A stretch of 38,686 bases of DNA, taken from positions 1-38,686 of the forward strand of contig NZ_BDBU01000068.1 in the NCBI RefSeq assembly GCF_001613145.1. The letters are read 5' to 3'. Position 1 is the stretch's first letter. Each line of letters begins with the position of its first letter. The notes below the pieces were generated by a model. That model was not told the DNA's origin and ran no database searches. It saw only the letters and a program-made list of their open reading frames with translations. The translations under genes and the position numbers were made by a program. Shown one piece after another: positions 8,392 through 16,312 of the stretch. The stretch is from Nocardia jejuensis NBRC 103114 (lineage in GTDB: Bacteria > Actinomycetota > Actinomycetes > Mycobacteriales > Mycobacteriaceae).

Positions 8392-8605
8392 CCAACAGGG
8401 GGAGACTAACTGTGACTGACAGTTGCACACAACCGCCTACGGTATGTATGACGCAGCACACAAAACGCCCCGGCCAGCGCATAACCACCGATTCGGCGGC
8501 GCGGCCGACCGGGATCCGCCACTGGGGACAGTGATCGCAACACCGCCCGCGGACCGCGACAGCGAGCATCCGCACCGGCTGACCACCCGCTCGAACACGC
8601 CCGCA
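8392..8605. other. Intergenic stretch, no gene seen
   Basis: Between the MFS operator and the pstB terminator. The bases around 8400-8450 probably hold the minus-strand MFS promoter, but I cannot place its -10/-35 confidently. The long plus-strand open frame that starts here is only the shadow of pstB and pstA. Confidence 0.5.
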
Positions 8606-8649
8606 CACGATGGTGGCCCCGGTCCGTACGGACCGGGGCCACCATCGTG
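8606..8649. terminator. Terminator of the pst operon
   Basis: A perfect 44-base inverted repeat centred at 8627/8628, 13 bases beyond the pstB stop codon. One of the strongest hairpins in the window. Confidence 0.85.
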
Positions 8650-8662
8650 GATCGCTCGCCGC

Positions 8663-9439
8663 CTAGCCGAAACGACCGGAGATGTAATCCTCGGTGGCCT
8701 TCTGCGACGGGTTCGAGAAGATCTTCTCGGTCTCGTCGATCTCGACGAGCTTGCCCGGCTTGCCCTGCGCCTCCAGGTTGAAGAAGGCGGTCTGGTCACT
8801 CACACGCGCTGCCTGCTGCATGTTGTGCGTGACGATGACGATGGTGAACTCCTTCTTCAGCTCCGAGATCAGATCCTCGATCGCGAGCGTGGAGATGGGG
8901 TCCAGCGCCGAACACGGCTCGTCCATGAGCAGCACATCGGGCGAGACCGCGATGGCACGCGCGATGCACAGACGCTGCTGCTGACCACCCGAGAGGCCGC
9001 CACCCGGCTTGTCGAGACGATCCTTCACCTCGTTCCAGAGGTTCGCGCCGCGCAGCGACTGCTCGGCGGTCTCGTCGAGTTCCTTCTTGTTGCGCACACC
9101 CTGCAAGCGCAGCCCGGCCACCACATTGTCGCGAATGGACATGGTGGGGAACGGGTTCGGCCGCTGGAACACCATGCCGATGGTGCGTCGCACGCCCACC
9201 GGATCGATGTTCGCGCTGTAGATGTCCTCGCCGTCCAGCAGCACCGCGCCCTCGACGCGGGCCTCCGGAGTCACCTCGTGCATCCGGTTCAGCGAACGCA
9301 GCACCGTGGACTTGCCGCAGCCGGACGGACCGATGAAGGCCGTCACGCTGCGCGGCAGCACGGTCAACGAGACGTCGGCAACCGCGTGGAACTTGGCGTA
9401 AAAGATATTGAGGTCTTTGATATCGATCCGCTTGGCCAT
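8663..9439 (-). CDS. pstB: Phosphate ABC transporter ATPase PstB
   Basis: Cytoplasmic ATPase of the high-affinity phosphate importer PstSCAB, 258 residues, the usual family length. Visible motifs: Walker A GPSGCGKST (37-45), the Q-loop segment MVFQRPNPFPTMSI, which is the PstB hallmark, signature LSGGQ (149-153) followed by QQR, Walker B VLLMDEP (169-175), and the switch histidine H205 in THNMQQA. Starts at ATG 9439, 15 bases after pstA, with a weak GGAA ribosome site. It is the last gene of pstSCAB and is followed by the strong hairpin. Together with PhoU it would report phosphate status to the sensor kinase. In M. tuberculosis the equivalent locus is recalled to carry only phoT, the pstB homolog. 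Confidence 0.97.
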   Translation of the reverse strand: MAKRIDIKDLNIFYAKFHAVADVSLTVLPRSVTAFIGPSGCGKSTVLRSLNRMHEVTPEARVEGAVLLDGEDIYSANIDPVGVRRTIGMVFQRPNPFPTMSIRDNVVAGLRLQGVRNKKELDETAEQSLRGANLWNEVKDRLDKPGGGLSGGQQQRLCIARAIAVSPDVLLMDEPCSALDPISTLAIEDLISELKKEFTIVIVTHNMQQAARVSDQTAFFNLEAQGKPGKLVEIDETEKIFSNPSQKATEDYISGRFG

Positions 9440-9454
9440 CGTTCTTTTCCGTTC

Positions 9455-10354
9455 CTATCGGTTCCGCGTCAGCAGTTTGTTGACCGCCGCGGCGGCGAGA
9501 TACAGCAGCGCGATGATCAGGATCAGGGACAGCGCCGCGCCCCACACCCGAGCCCGGCCCGCCGGTTCCGGGTTGGCCAGTTCCTGGTAGATCATCAGCG
9601 GAAGCGAAGCCATATTGCCGTCGAACACGTTCATGTTGATCGACTTGGAATAGCCGACCAGCACCAGCACCGGCGCGGTCTCACCCATGACACGGGCCAG
9701 CGAGAGCAGGATGCCGCTGATCATGCCGGGGGCGGCGGTCGGAACCACGATCCGCACAATGGTTTTCCACTTCGGGACACCGAGTGCGTACGAGGCCTCG
9801 CGCAATTCGTCCGGGACCAGCTTGAGCATTTCCTCGGTGGAGCGCACCACCACGGGCAGCATCAACAGCACCAGGGCCAGCGCCACCGCGAACGCGCTCT
9901 GCGGGAACCCGAAGGTCGCGATCCACAGCGCGAAGATGAACAGCGCGGCCACGATCGAGGGCACGCCGGCCAGGATGTCCACCATGAAGGTGACAGTCTT
10001 GGCCAGCCAGCCGCGACCGTATTCGACCAGGTAGACCGCCGCCATGATGCCCAGCGGCACCGCGATCACCGCGGCCATGCCCGCCTGGGCGATGGTGCCG
10101 TAGATGGCGTGGTAGATACCGCCGGCGCTCTGCTCGGGCAGCACGCCCTTCTGCGACTTGGTCCACCAGTCGATGGAAGCGACTGCGTTCCAGCCCTTTT
10201 CGACGACGGTGTAGAGCACCCACAGCAGCGGCACCAGCGCGATGCCGAAGCAGGCCCACACCACACCGGTGGCGAGATTGTTCTTGAACCGGCGAGCCGG
10301 GGTGACGTGCCGGAAGGTCGGAGCCTTGACCGGCTTGTCGAGTGTGGTGGTCAT
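9455..10354 (-). CDS. pstA: Phosphate ABC transporter permease PstA
   Basis: One of two membrane subunits that form the phosphate channel, 299 residues with about six helices and a cytoplasmic N-terminus. The ABC-permease EAA loop is present as ELREASYALGVPKWKTI followed by the conserved Gly and hydrophobic stretch, the surface that docks on PstB. Its ATG (10354) overlaps the pstC stop (ATGA), so translation is coupled to pstC. Confidence 0.95.
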   Translation of the reverse strand: MTTTLDKPVKAPTFRHVTPARRFKNNLATGVVWACFGIALVPLLWVLYTVVEKGWNAVASIDWWTKSQKGVLPEQSAGGIYHAIYGTIAQAGMAAVIAVPLGIMAAVYLVEYGRGWLAKTVTFMVDILAGVPSIVAALFIFALWIATFGFPQSAFAVALALVLLMLPVVVRSTEEMLKLVPDELREASYALGVPKWKTIVRIVVPTAAPGMISGILLSLARVMGETAPVLVLVGYSKSINMNVFDGNMASLPLMIYQELANPEPAGRARVWGAALSLILIIALLYLAAAAVNKLLTRNR

Positions 10355-11415
10355 CCGTTCACCTTCCCGCCCGCAACCAGCCGGGCCAGTGCATTGACGA
10401 TGAAGGTCAGTGCGAACAACACGAAGCCGGCCGCGATGTACGCGCCGGTCGGCAGCTTGGAACTGAATTCCGAAGCGGCCGAGGCGATCTTGGAGGCGAA
10501 GGTGTAGCCGCCGTCGAACAGCGACCAGCCACCCGCCTTGGCGGAGGTGCGCAGCACCACCAGGACCGCGATGGTCTCACCCAGTGCGCGGCCGAGGCCG
10601 AGCATGGAACCCGCGATCACACCGGAGCGGCCGTACGGCAGCACCGTCATGCGCACGACCTCCCACTTGGTGGCGCCCAGGGCCTGAGCGGCCTCGATGT
10701 GCGCACGCGGGGTCAGGCCGAACACCTCACGGCTGACGGAGGTGATGATCGGCAGGATCATCACCGCCAGCACCACACCCGCGGTGAAGATGGTGCCACC
10801 GCCGGTGATGGAGACGTTGCCGTCCGAGAACAGGAAGAACCAGCCGAGGCTCCTGTTCAGGAACGACTGGAACGGCTCGATCTTCGGGGCGAGCACCAGC
10901 ACGCCCCACAGACCGAACACGATCGAGGGCACCGCCGCGAGCAGATCCACGACCATGGAGAACGGCCGGGCCAGCTGCTTGGGCGCGTAATGCGTCAGGA
11001 ACAACGCGATGCCGACACCGATGGGCACCGCGATCAGCAACGCGAGCAGTGAGCTCAGCACCGTGACCATGAACAGGTCCTTGATGCCGAACCGCAGGTT
11101 GTCCGCGTTCGAGGTGTTGAACTCGGTGCTGGTGAAGAAGTTCGCCTTGTTCTCCAGCACCGAGGGCACCGCTCGAATGAGCAGGAACAGTGCGATCAGC
11201 GCGATGGCGGCGACGATGATGCCGCCGGCGGCCGTGGCCGCCGAGCGGAACACGAATTCCGCACCGTACTTGGTGGGGGCTTTGCGCCCGGCGGCCGGTT
11301 TCGTGCTCGGTTCGGTCGGCATGAGCGCAGTATCCCCCGACGGCAAGGCACGGTCCCCCCGAGGGCCGCCCGAAATGGACGGTTCCGCGGAGGAGATTTC
11401 GTCGTGCACGGTCAT
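10351..11415 (-). CDS. pstC: Phosphate ABC transporter permease PstC
   Basis: Second membrane subunit of PstSCAB, 354 residues. It has a Ser/Pro/Lys-rich cytoplasmic N-terminal segment of about 60 residues, a first helix near 62-86, a large periplasmic loop, and the PstC EAA loop (HIEAAQALGATKWEVV) that contacts PstB. The stop overlaps the pstA start by 4 bases. The start is ATG 11415, 33 bases after pstS, with no good ribosome site; the gap contains a short direct repeat of ATCAGGCG units, so re-initiation after pstS is plausible. Confidence 0.95.
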   Translation of the reverse strand: MTVHDEISSAEPSISGGPRGDRALPSGDTALMPTEPSTKPAAGRKAPTKYGAEFVFRSAATAAGGIIVAAIALIALFLLIRAVPSVLENKANFFTSTEFNTSNADNLRFGIKDLFMVTVLSSLLALLIAVPIGVGIALFLTHYAPKQLARPFSMVVDLLAAVPSIVFGLWGVLVLAPKIEPFQSFLNRSLGWFFLFSDGNVSITGGGTIFTAGVVLAVMILPIITSVSREVFGLTPRAHIEAAQALGATKWEVVRMTVLPYGRSGVIAGSMLGLGRALGETIAVLVVLRTSAKAGGWSLFDGGYTFASKIASAASEFSSKLPTGAYIAAGFVLFALTFIVNALARLVAGGKVNG

Positions 11416-11448
11416 GGCGTTGTTCCGATCAGGCGATCAATCAGGCGA

Positions 11449-12576
11449 TCAGGAGATGGCGTTGATCGCGGCGGTGAGCTTGGTCTTGAACTTGTCCGGG
11501 ATCGGCACGTAGCCGGCATCGGCAAGTCCGGTCTGGCCGTTGCCGACCGCCGAGGTCAGGAACGCCTTGACCGCCTTGGCGGTGTCGGCATCGCTGTACT
11601 TCGAGCAGACGATCTCGTAGGTCGCGAGCATGATCGGGTACGCGCCACCGACGGTGGGCTTGTAGATCGAGCTGTTGTCCAGGACCAGGTCGTTGCCCTC
11701 ACCGGAGATCTTGACGCCGTCGATCGCCTTGCCGGCGCTCTCGGAGGTCAGCTCGACCGGCTTCGGGTCGTTCGAGGTGGCGGTGGTCAGGATGCGGGCC
11801 ACCGACAGGTTCTGCGACTTCGCGAACGCCCACTCGTTGTAGGTGATCGAACCCGGGGTGCTCTTGATGGCGGCCGAGGTGCCCTCGTTGCCCTTCGCAC
11901 CCTCGCCGACGCCACCGGTGAAGGCCTTGCCCGCACCCTTGGTCCACGCGCCGTCGGACGCGGCGGTCAGGTACTTCTGGAAGTTGTCGGTGGTTCCCGA
12001 CTCGTCGGAGCGGAAGATCACGGCGATCTTGTCCGACGGCAGCTTGTCGGCCTTGGCCGAGTTCAGCGCCTTGATGTTCGGGGCATCCCAGGTGGTGATC
12101 TCACCGGAGAAGATCTTCGCCATGGTCGGGCCGTCGAGCACCAGATCGGTGATGCCGGCGACGTTGTACGTCACGGCGATCGGGCCGAACACGGTCGGCA
12201 GGTTCCAGGCCGGGCTGCCACAGCGGGCGGCGGCCTTGGCGACCTCGTCCTTCTTGGCGTCCAGCGGCGAGTCCGAACCCGCGAAATCGGTCTGGCCGCC
12301 GAGGAATTCGTTCACACCGGCGCCGGAGCCCGACGAGGTGTAGTCCAGCTTGGAGCCGGAGCAGTTGTTCTCGTAGGCGGCGATGAAGCGGTCCATCGCG
12401 TTCTTCTGAGCGGACGAGCCGCTGGCCTTGAGAGCACTCTTGCCGCCACAGGCGACGTCGATCTTGGCGACATTGCCCGTCTGGGCGGAATTGTCGTCGC
12501 TGCCACAGGCGGTCAGCGTCATGGCGCCGGCCGCGGCCAGGACACCGATCAGGGCGCTGCTGCGCTTGAGATTCAC
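11449..12576 (-). CDS. pstS: Phosphate-binding lipoprotein PstS
   Basis: Periplasmic/surface lipoprotein that captures inorganic phosphate for PstCAB, 375 residues. The signal peptide ends in a lipobox LTAC with the lipidated Cys at 24. Phosphate-binding PBP motifs follow: KASGSSAQKNAMDRFI (N-lobe), a GSGAGVNEFLGGQTDFAGSD stretch, and RSDESGTTDNF, the conserved RxDxSGT phosphate loop. Start is GTG 12576 with GGAGG 6 bases upstream. It is first in the operon and sits behind a Pho box, so expression should rise when phosphate is low. Confidence 0.96.
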   Translation of the reverse strand: MNLKRSSALIGVLAAAGAMTLTACGSDDNSAQTGNVAKIDVACGGKSALKASGSSAQKNAMDRFIAAYENNCSGSKLDYTSSGSGAGVNEFLGGQTDFAGSDSPLDAKKDEVAKAAARCGSPAWNLPTVFGPIAVTYNVAGITDLVLDGPTMAKIFSGEITTWDAPNIKALNSAKADKLPSDKIAVIFRSDESGTTDNFQKYLTAASDGAWTKGAGKAFTGGVGEGAKGNEGTSAAIKSTPGSITYNEWAFAKSQNLSVARILTTATSNDPKPVELTSESAGKAIDGVKISGEGNDLVLDNSSIYKPTVGGAYPIMLATYEIVCSKYSDADTAKAVKAFLTSAVGNGQTGLADAGYVPIPDKFKTKLTAAINAIS

Positions 12577-12731
12577 TTGGATCCTCCGCGAATCACGGTC
12601 TGCACGCCCGACCCCTCAACGGTCGAACGGGCGTTATGTGGCGGCCCGTTCGCTGAGAACTAGCGCACCGGGCAACGTGTGCCGCCCACAAAGAAACGTA
12701 AGGGCGCACGGTTGACAGTTGGACCTGGGCA

Positions 12732-12749
12732 GGTGAACGGGAGATGAAC
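12732..12749 (-). promoter_or_regulatory. Pho box upstream of pstSCAB
   Basis: Read on the minus strand, GTTCATC and GTTCACC are two 7-base direct repeats separated by 4 bases, an 11-base period. This is the layout of the actinobacterial PhoP/RegX3 box (GTTCACC repeats). It lies about 155 bases upstream of the pstS start. A minus-strand TACGTT about 30 bases downstream of the box is a possible -10. Confidence 0.75.
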
Positions 12750-12820
12750 AAGGTGCCCCGATTGCGACGCGAGCGGTGTGACGTTAGCCGCAGCGTTGCT
12801 TCCGACCGGCCAAGTGAGCG

Positions 12821-13726
12821 CTACGGCGTGGCGGAGTACGCGACGTCCACGTGCGAGCGAGTGAATCCGAGGCGCGTGTAGGTGTGCACCGCGGCCAGGT
12901 TGTCGCCCTCGGTATAGAGCAGCACCTCGGCCAGGCCGCGGGCGCGCAGATAGTGCAGACCGGCCAGAGTGAGCAGGCGGCCGAGGCCCCGCCCCTGGGC
13001 GGCGGGATCGATGCCGACCACGTACACCTCGCCGACCGGCGGGTTTTCGTCGTAATGGATCTTGGTCCAGTGGAATCCGAGCACCGAATCCGGCGCGGCA
13101 GGATCGACGGCGAGGAAGAGCCCCTTCGGGTCGAACCAGGATTCGCTGCGACGCGCGTCGATGTCCTGGGCGGTCCAGCCACCCTGTTCCGGATGCCAGG
13201 CGAAGGCGGCGTTGTTCACGCGCAGCACCTCGGCGCCGTCGGAGGGCCCGGCGTAGGTGCGCAATTCGAGGCCGTCGGGCACCACGAGTTCCGGTAGCTC
13301 TGAAGTAGCCAGATCGCGGCGCATTTGCCACAATTCACGCGCTACGGACAGCTTCAGCCGGGCCGCGAGGGCCTGCGCGGGAGGCAGATCACCGTGCGCC
13401 CAGACCCGGGTGCCGGGTCCGCCCGCGGCCAGCGCGGAGCCGACCAGATCGGAGCCGAAGCCCCGGCCGCGATGCTCCGGATGGACCGCCACCTCGGCCA
13501 TCGCCGGATGTTCGTCATGTGCGGCAACGAGATTCGCGTAACCCACCACGACACCGTCCGCGATCGCGACCCGATGCCGGGCGCCGGACTCGGCACTCAG
13601 CGACAGAACGGCCTGCTCGGACACGGGTGCGACGCCGTCCGCGGCCGTGGCCGACTCCAGCAGTTCCCGCACGGTCCGGGCGCGATCCGCGTCGAGCGTG
13701 GACTCCCAATACTCGCCGCCGCTCAC
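12821..13726 (-). CDS. mshD: Mycothiol synthase MshD
   Basis: Acetyltransferase of 301 residues that makes the last step of mycothiol synthesis, acetylating the cysteinyl amine of Cys-GlcN-Ins with acetyl-CoA. It has two tandem GNAT domains. The N-terminal one carries AEVAVHPEHRGRGFGSDLV and the C-terminal catalytic one carries VVGIDPAAQGRGLGRLLT, the acetyl-CoA pyrophosphate loops; the end has VLLYTEGDNLAAVHTYTRLG, typical of MshD. The GTG start (13726) overlaps the glnR stop (GTGA), so the two genes are translationally coupled. Mycothiol is restricted to actinobacteria, which supports the taxonomic call. Confidence 0.96.
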   Translation of the reverse strand: MSGGEYWESTLDADRARTVRELLESATAADGVAPVSEQAVLSLSAESGARHRVAIADGVVVGYANLVAAHDEHPAMAEVAVHPEHRGRGFGSDLVGSALAAGGPGTRVWAHGDLPPAQALAARLKLSVARELWQMRRDLATSELPELVVPDGLELRTYAGPSDGAEVLRVNNAAFAWHPEQGGWTAQDIDARRSESWFDPKGLFLAVDPAAPDSVLGFHWTKIHYDENPPVGEVYVVGIDPAAQGRGLGRLLTLAGLHYLRARGLAEVLLYTEGDNLAAVHTYTRLGFTRSHVDVAYSATP

Positions 13727-14484
13727 TGGGCGGTGCCGTTCACCGGTGTCAGCTCTTCGTCGGAACCCTCGGCATCGGGGAAGGCGACGGCCGCCTCACC
13801 CTTGGCTCCCGACGAACGCGCCGGGCGCACGGCCTTGTAGCCGACATTGCGCACGGTGCCGATCAGCGATTCGTATTCGCTGCCGAGCTTGGCGCGCAGG
13901 CGTCGCACGTGCACGTCCACCGTGCGGGTGCCGCCGAAGAAGTCGTATCCCCAGACCTCCTGCAGCAGCTGGGCCCGGGTGAACACCCGGCCGGCGTGCT
14001 GCGCGAGGTACTTCAGCAGCTCGAATTCCTTGTAGGTCAGATCGAGCGGGCGACCGCGCAGCCGCGCGGTGTAGGTGCCCTCGTCGATGACCAGCTCGCC
14101 CAGGGTGATCTTGCCGGTGTTCTCCGGGCTCGCCACGCCACCGTTGCGCGCGACCAGCAGTCGCAGCCGGGCATCGAGTTCGGCGGGACCGGTGCCGGGC
14201 AGCAGGATGTCGTCCAGCCCCCAGTCCGCGTTCACCGCGACCAACCCGCCTTCGGTGAGCACCGCCACCACGGGCACCGAGGAACCGGTGCTGCCCAGCA
14301 ACCGGCACAGACCGCGGGCGGCGGCCAGATCGGTGCGGGCATCGACCAGCGCCACATCGGCGGATCCGGCTTCCAACAGCGACGCGACCTCGGTCGGCGC
14401 GGGCCGAACGTGGTGCGGCAGCAATGCCAACGACGGCAACACCGCTTCGGGGTTGGGGTCGGAGGTCAGCAGGAGCAGCTCCAC
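13723..14484 (-). CDS. glnR: GlnR-type orphan OmpR-family response regulator
   Basis: Transcription factor of 253 residues, homologous to Rv0818/GlnR, the master regulator of nitrogen assimilation in many actinobacteria. The receiver domain (about 1-120) is atypical: it keeps an Asp at 48 (VALVDAR) but lacks the usual acidic pair and the conserved switch Lys, ending in DDILLPGTGP. This matches GlnR, which works as a dimer without a partner kinase. The winged-helix domain (about 130-228) includes the recognition helix region TRTVDVHVRRLRAKLG and VRNVGYKA. The C-terminal tail is disordered. Start GTG 14484 with GGAGGG 6 bases upstream. It is divergent from lmeA and coupled to mshD. Confidence 0.93.
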   Translation of the reverse strand: MELLLLTSDPNPEAVLPSLALLPHHVRPAPTEVASLLEAGSADVALVDARTDLAAARGLCRLLGSTGSSVPVVAVLTEGGLVAVNADWGLDDILLPGTGPAELDARLRLLVARNGGVASPENTGKITLGELVIDEGTYTARLRGRPLDLTYKEFELLKYLAQHAGRVFTRAQLLQEVWGYDFFGGTRTVDVHVRRLRAKLGSEYESLIGTVRNVGYKAVRPARSSGAKGEAAVAFPDAEGSDEELTPVNGTAQ

Positions 14485-14729
14485 AGGGGGCCCTCCATCC
14501 CATCTGGCATGTGCGTGGCAACCGCTCTGTTCGCCACGACCGCATGCTGGTCATCACAGGTAATCGGTGCCTACATTAGCGTGCTTCCACCGACAGCCTC
14601 GCATTCCGGGCGTCCGTCGCTACCCCGGCTATCAGCGGAATCGAGCCGGAGGCGAGGCGCGGGCACCCCGTGCGGGAACATCGGCCGCCGTCAGGCAGCG
14701 GCAGCGGACGGCGCCGCGGGAGCCACCAT

Positions 14730-14735
14730 TAGGGT
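14730..14735 (+). promoter_or_regulatory. -10 box giving a leaderless lmeA transcript
   Basis: TAGGGT ends 6 bases before the lmeA ATG (14742). There is no ribosome site between them, so the mRNA probably begins at the start codon. The rest of the 257-base glnR/lmeA gap shows no further site I can support. Confidence 0.55.
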
Positions 14736-14741
14736 GCACGT

Positions 14742-15587
14742 ATGGCTTTCCGTCGGGTGATCATCGGTCTACTGTGCCTGGCCGGGCTGGTGGTTGTGCT
14801 CGACTTCGGCGCGGCGGCCTACTCCGAGTACCGGGTGTCGCGGCTGCTGCGCGACGGCTCGAATCTCAGTGCCGACCCCGAGGTCACCTTCCACGGCTTC
14901 CCGTTCGTGGCCCAGGCCCTGGACGACCGATACAAGAAGATCGAGATCCGGGCCCGGGCCATGCGCCCCGACATCCCCGGCGAGATCATGGTCGAGGCCA
15001 CCCTCGAAGGCGTGCACATGCCGCTGGGCGATCTGGCCGACGGCACTGTGAGCAAGATCCCGGTGGATTCGGTGCAGGCCCGCATGCGGATCGAGCCGAC
15101 CGAACTCGGCCGCCTGTTCAACATCCCCGATCTGCAGGTGTTCGGCCCGCCCGCCGACAAGTCCGACGGCTCGGGCGGATCCGGCGGCACCGGCATGACC
15201 ACCGCGGGCGCGATCATCCTCACCGGCACCGTCCCGCTGGGCACCGAACCGCCGCTCACCGTGAGCGTGAACGGCCGCAGCGGCAGCCTGGTGAGCGTGC
15301 TGGCCGAGCTGCGCATCGACGGCGATCAGGTGCGGATCACCGCCACCGACATATACAAGGGCTCCACGGCCTCCCCCGCCTCGGTGGTGCCGGAACAGGA
15401 TCGGCCCGTCGTGGTGTCCGAGCAGGATCGCGCCGCCGTGCTTGCCATGTTCACCCGTACCATCGATACCCGGGACCTGCCGTTCGGTATCCGGCCCACC
15501 AAGGTGGAGGCCAGCGGCGGGCAGATCGTTGTCGAGGGCAAGGGCAAGAACGTGACGGTGGATTTGGACAGGTTGCAGCAGCCGTGA
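14742..15587 (+). CDS. lmeA: LmeA-like DUF2993 phospholipid-binding envelope protein
   Basis: Encodes 281 residues: an N-terminal signal/anchor helix (about 5-25) followed by a DUF2993 domain, mostly beta strand. The motif around DPEVTFHGFPFVAQALD is the DUF2993 signature, and the late segment LPFGIRPTKVEASGGQIVVEG closes the domain. The mycobacterial ortholog at the same place (Rv0817c, MSMEG_5785 LmeA) binds phosphatidylinositol and is needed to extend the mannan of lipomannan/LAM; the same role here is inference from synteny and domain. A Gly/Ser-rich loop is present near residue 145-155. It overlaps the thioredoxin gene by 4 bases (GTGA) and is probably leaderless. Confidence 0.85.
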   Translation: MAFRRVIIGLLCLAGLVVVLDFGAAAYSEYRVSRLLRDGSNLSADPEVTFHGFPFVAQALDDRYKKIEIRARAMRPDIPGEIMVEATLEGVHMPLGDLADGTVSKIPVDSVQARMRIEPTELGRLFNIPDLQVFGPPADKSDGSGGSGGTGMTTAGAIILTGTVPLGTEPPLTVSVNGRSGSLVSVLAELRIDGDQVRITATDIYKGSTASPASVVPEQDRPVVVSEQDRAAVLAMFTRTIDTRDLPFGIRPTKVEASGGQIVVEGKGKNVTVDLDRLQQP

Positions 15588-16051
15588 CCGCGCTGGCGAT
15601 TCTGGCGGTAGCGGTGCTGGCGGCCCTCGGCGCCGGAATTCTGGTGCGCCGCAACGAGGGCCGCGTGCGCGAGAGCGCACCGAAGCCGGCCGTCACCGAT
15701 ACCGCGGCCGAATCGCCCCGCCTGGCCCTGCTCGCCGCCGCGGGCGTCGTCCCCGGACGACCCGCGGTGCTGCATTTCTCCGCCGACTGGTGTGGTCCCT
15801 GCGCGGCGGTGCGCCGCGTGGTGTCGGCCGTGGTCGCCGAGTTGGCCACCGCACCCGCGCCGCCCCTGGACATCGAGGTCGATATCGACGCGAATCCGGA
15901 CCTCGCGCGCGAGCTGAACGTGCTCTCGCTGCCCACCACGTTCCTCTTCGATTCCACAGTGCGGGAAATGTTCCGTATCTCCGGAGTGCCCAAGGCCGTG
16001 GATTTGCGCACGTCATTGGCCCCGCTAACGGTTTCCGGGGCCGCCGAGTGA
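15584..16051 (+). CDS. Membrane-anchored thioredoxin-fold protein (ThiX-like)
   Basis: Encodes 155 residues: one N-terminal membrane helix (about 2-21), an Arg-rich stop-transfer segment, then a thioredoxin domain with the active-site WCGPC (C70 and C73) and the cis-proline loop LSLPTTFLF. It can reduce or exchange disulfides; because the helix is followed by positive charges, the topology is not certain. The start is GTG 15584, overlapping the lmeA stop; longer frames exist upstream but run through lmeA. The homolog Rv0816c also precedes the cysA2-sseC2 sulfur genes, suggesting it supplies reducing equivalents to sulfur transfer or to envelope proteins. That functional link is inference. Confidence 0.88.
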   Translation: MTALAILAVAVLAALGAGILVRRNEGRVRESAPKPAVTDTAAESPRLALLAAAGVVPGRPAVLHFSADWCGPCAAVRRVVSAVVAELATAPAPPLDIEVDIDANPDLARELNVLSLPTTFLFDSTVREMFRISGVPKAVDLRTSLAPLTVSGAAE

Positions 16052-16094
16052 TCAGCATTACGGACTCGGGGTCCAATTTCCCCCGGAAACCGGG

Positions 16095-16100
16095 TAAACT
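16095..16100 (+). promoter_or_regulatory. -10 box for the sulfur operon, leaderless start
   Basis: TAAACT ends 7 bases before GTG 16108, placing the transcription start on the first base of the leader peptide. No ribosome site lies between. Confidence 0.65.
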
Positions 16101-16107
16101 CCCCATC

Positions 16108-16194
16108 GTGGAATCCAACCGCGAGCTGATGCTCACCCGACGCCGCACGGTAGATCTGTGCCGGCTCGGCGGTTGTTGCTGCCTGTGCATGTAG
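16108..16194 (+). CDS. Cysteine-rich leader peptide (28 aa) of the sulfur operon
   Basis: GTG 16108 to TAG 16194 encodes 28 residues, ending CRLGGCCCLCM: five cysteines in the last eleven positions, three of them consecutive (TGT TGC TGC at 16174-16182). It appears leaderless. Polycysteine leaderless short ORFs upstream of sulfur operons are an established cysteine-responsive attenuator class in mycobacteria: when charged tRNA-Cys is scarce, ribosomes stall on the Cys codons and downstream genes are induced. The preceding LTRRRTVDLCR segment fits the motif I recall for this class. The peptide itself probably has no function apart from being translated. Confidence 0.85.
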   Translation: MESNRELMLTRRRTVDLCRLGGCCCLCM

Positions 16195-16307
16195 CCGGTC
16201 GGCCTTTCCCCCGTTTCTTCTGACGCCGACCGGGTTTGTCCCCCGCCGTACGAGAGATCGCGTCGATCCTCCGGCGATCCGGCCAATCGACCTTCAGCGC
16301 AGGAGCA
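16161..16307 (+). promoter_or_regulatory. Attenuator structure linking Cys codons to the downstream Shine-Dalgarno
   Basis: Two features are seen. First, the Cys-codon tract TGCT-G-CCTGTGC (16177-16188) can pair with GCGCAGGAGCA (16297-16307): 11 bp with one bulged G and one G-T pair. This covers AGGAG (16301-16305), the ribosome site of the DUF4395 gene. Second, GCCGACCGG (16225-16233) can pair either with CCGGTCGGC (16195-16203) or, with one bulge, with CCGGCTCGGC (16161-16170) inside the leader ORF. A ribosome stalled on the Cys codons would free the SD, while complete translation would let it be masked. The pairing is seen; the switching is inferred. Confidence 0.65.
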
Positions 16308-16312
16308 TTCTC

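Noticed and set aside
8423..10507. 694-residue open frame on the plus strand
   Set aside because: Antisense shadow of pstB and pstA in GC-rich DNA; its protein is Arg/His-rich with no domain, and the minus-strand genes are certain.
16195..16233. Intrinsic terminator after the Cys leader
   Set aside because: The 9-bp stem has a 21-base loop and only a weak GTTTGT tail; it is better explained as one of two competing attenuator stems.
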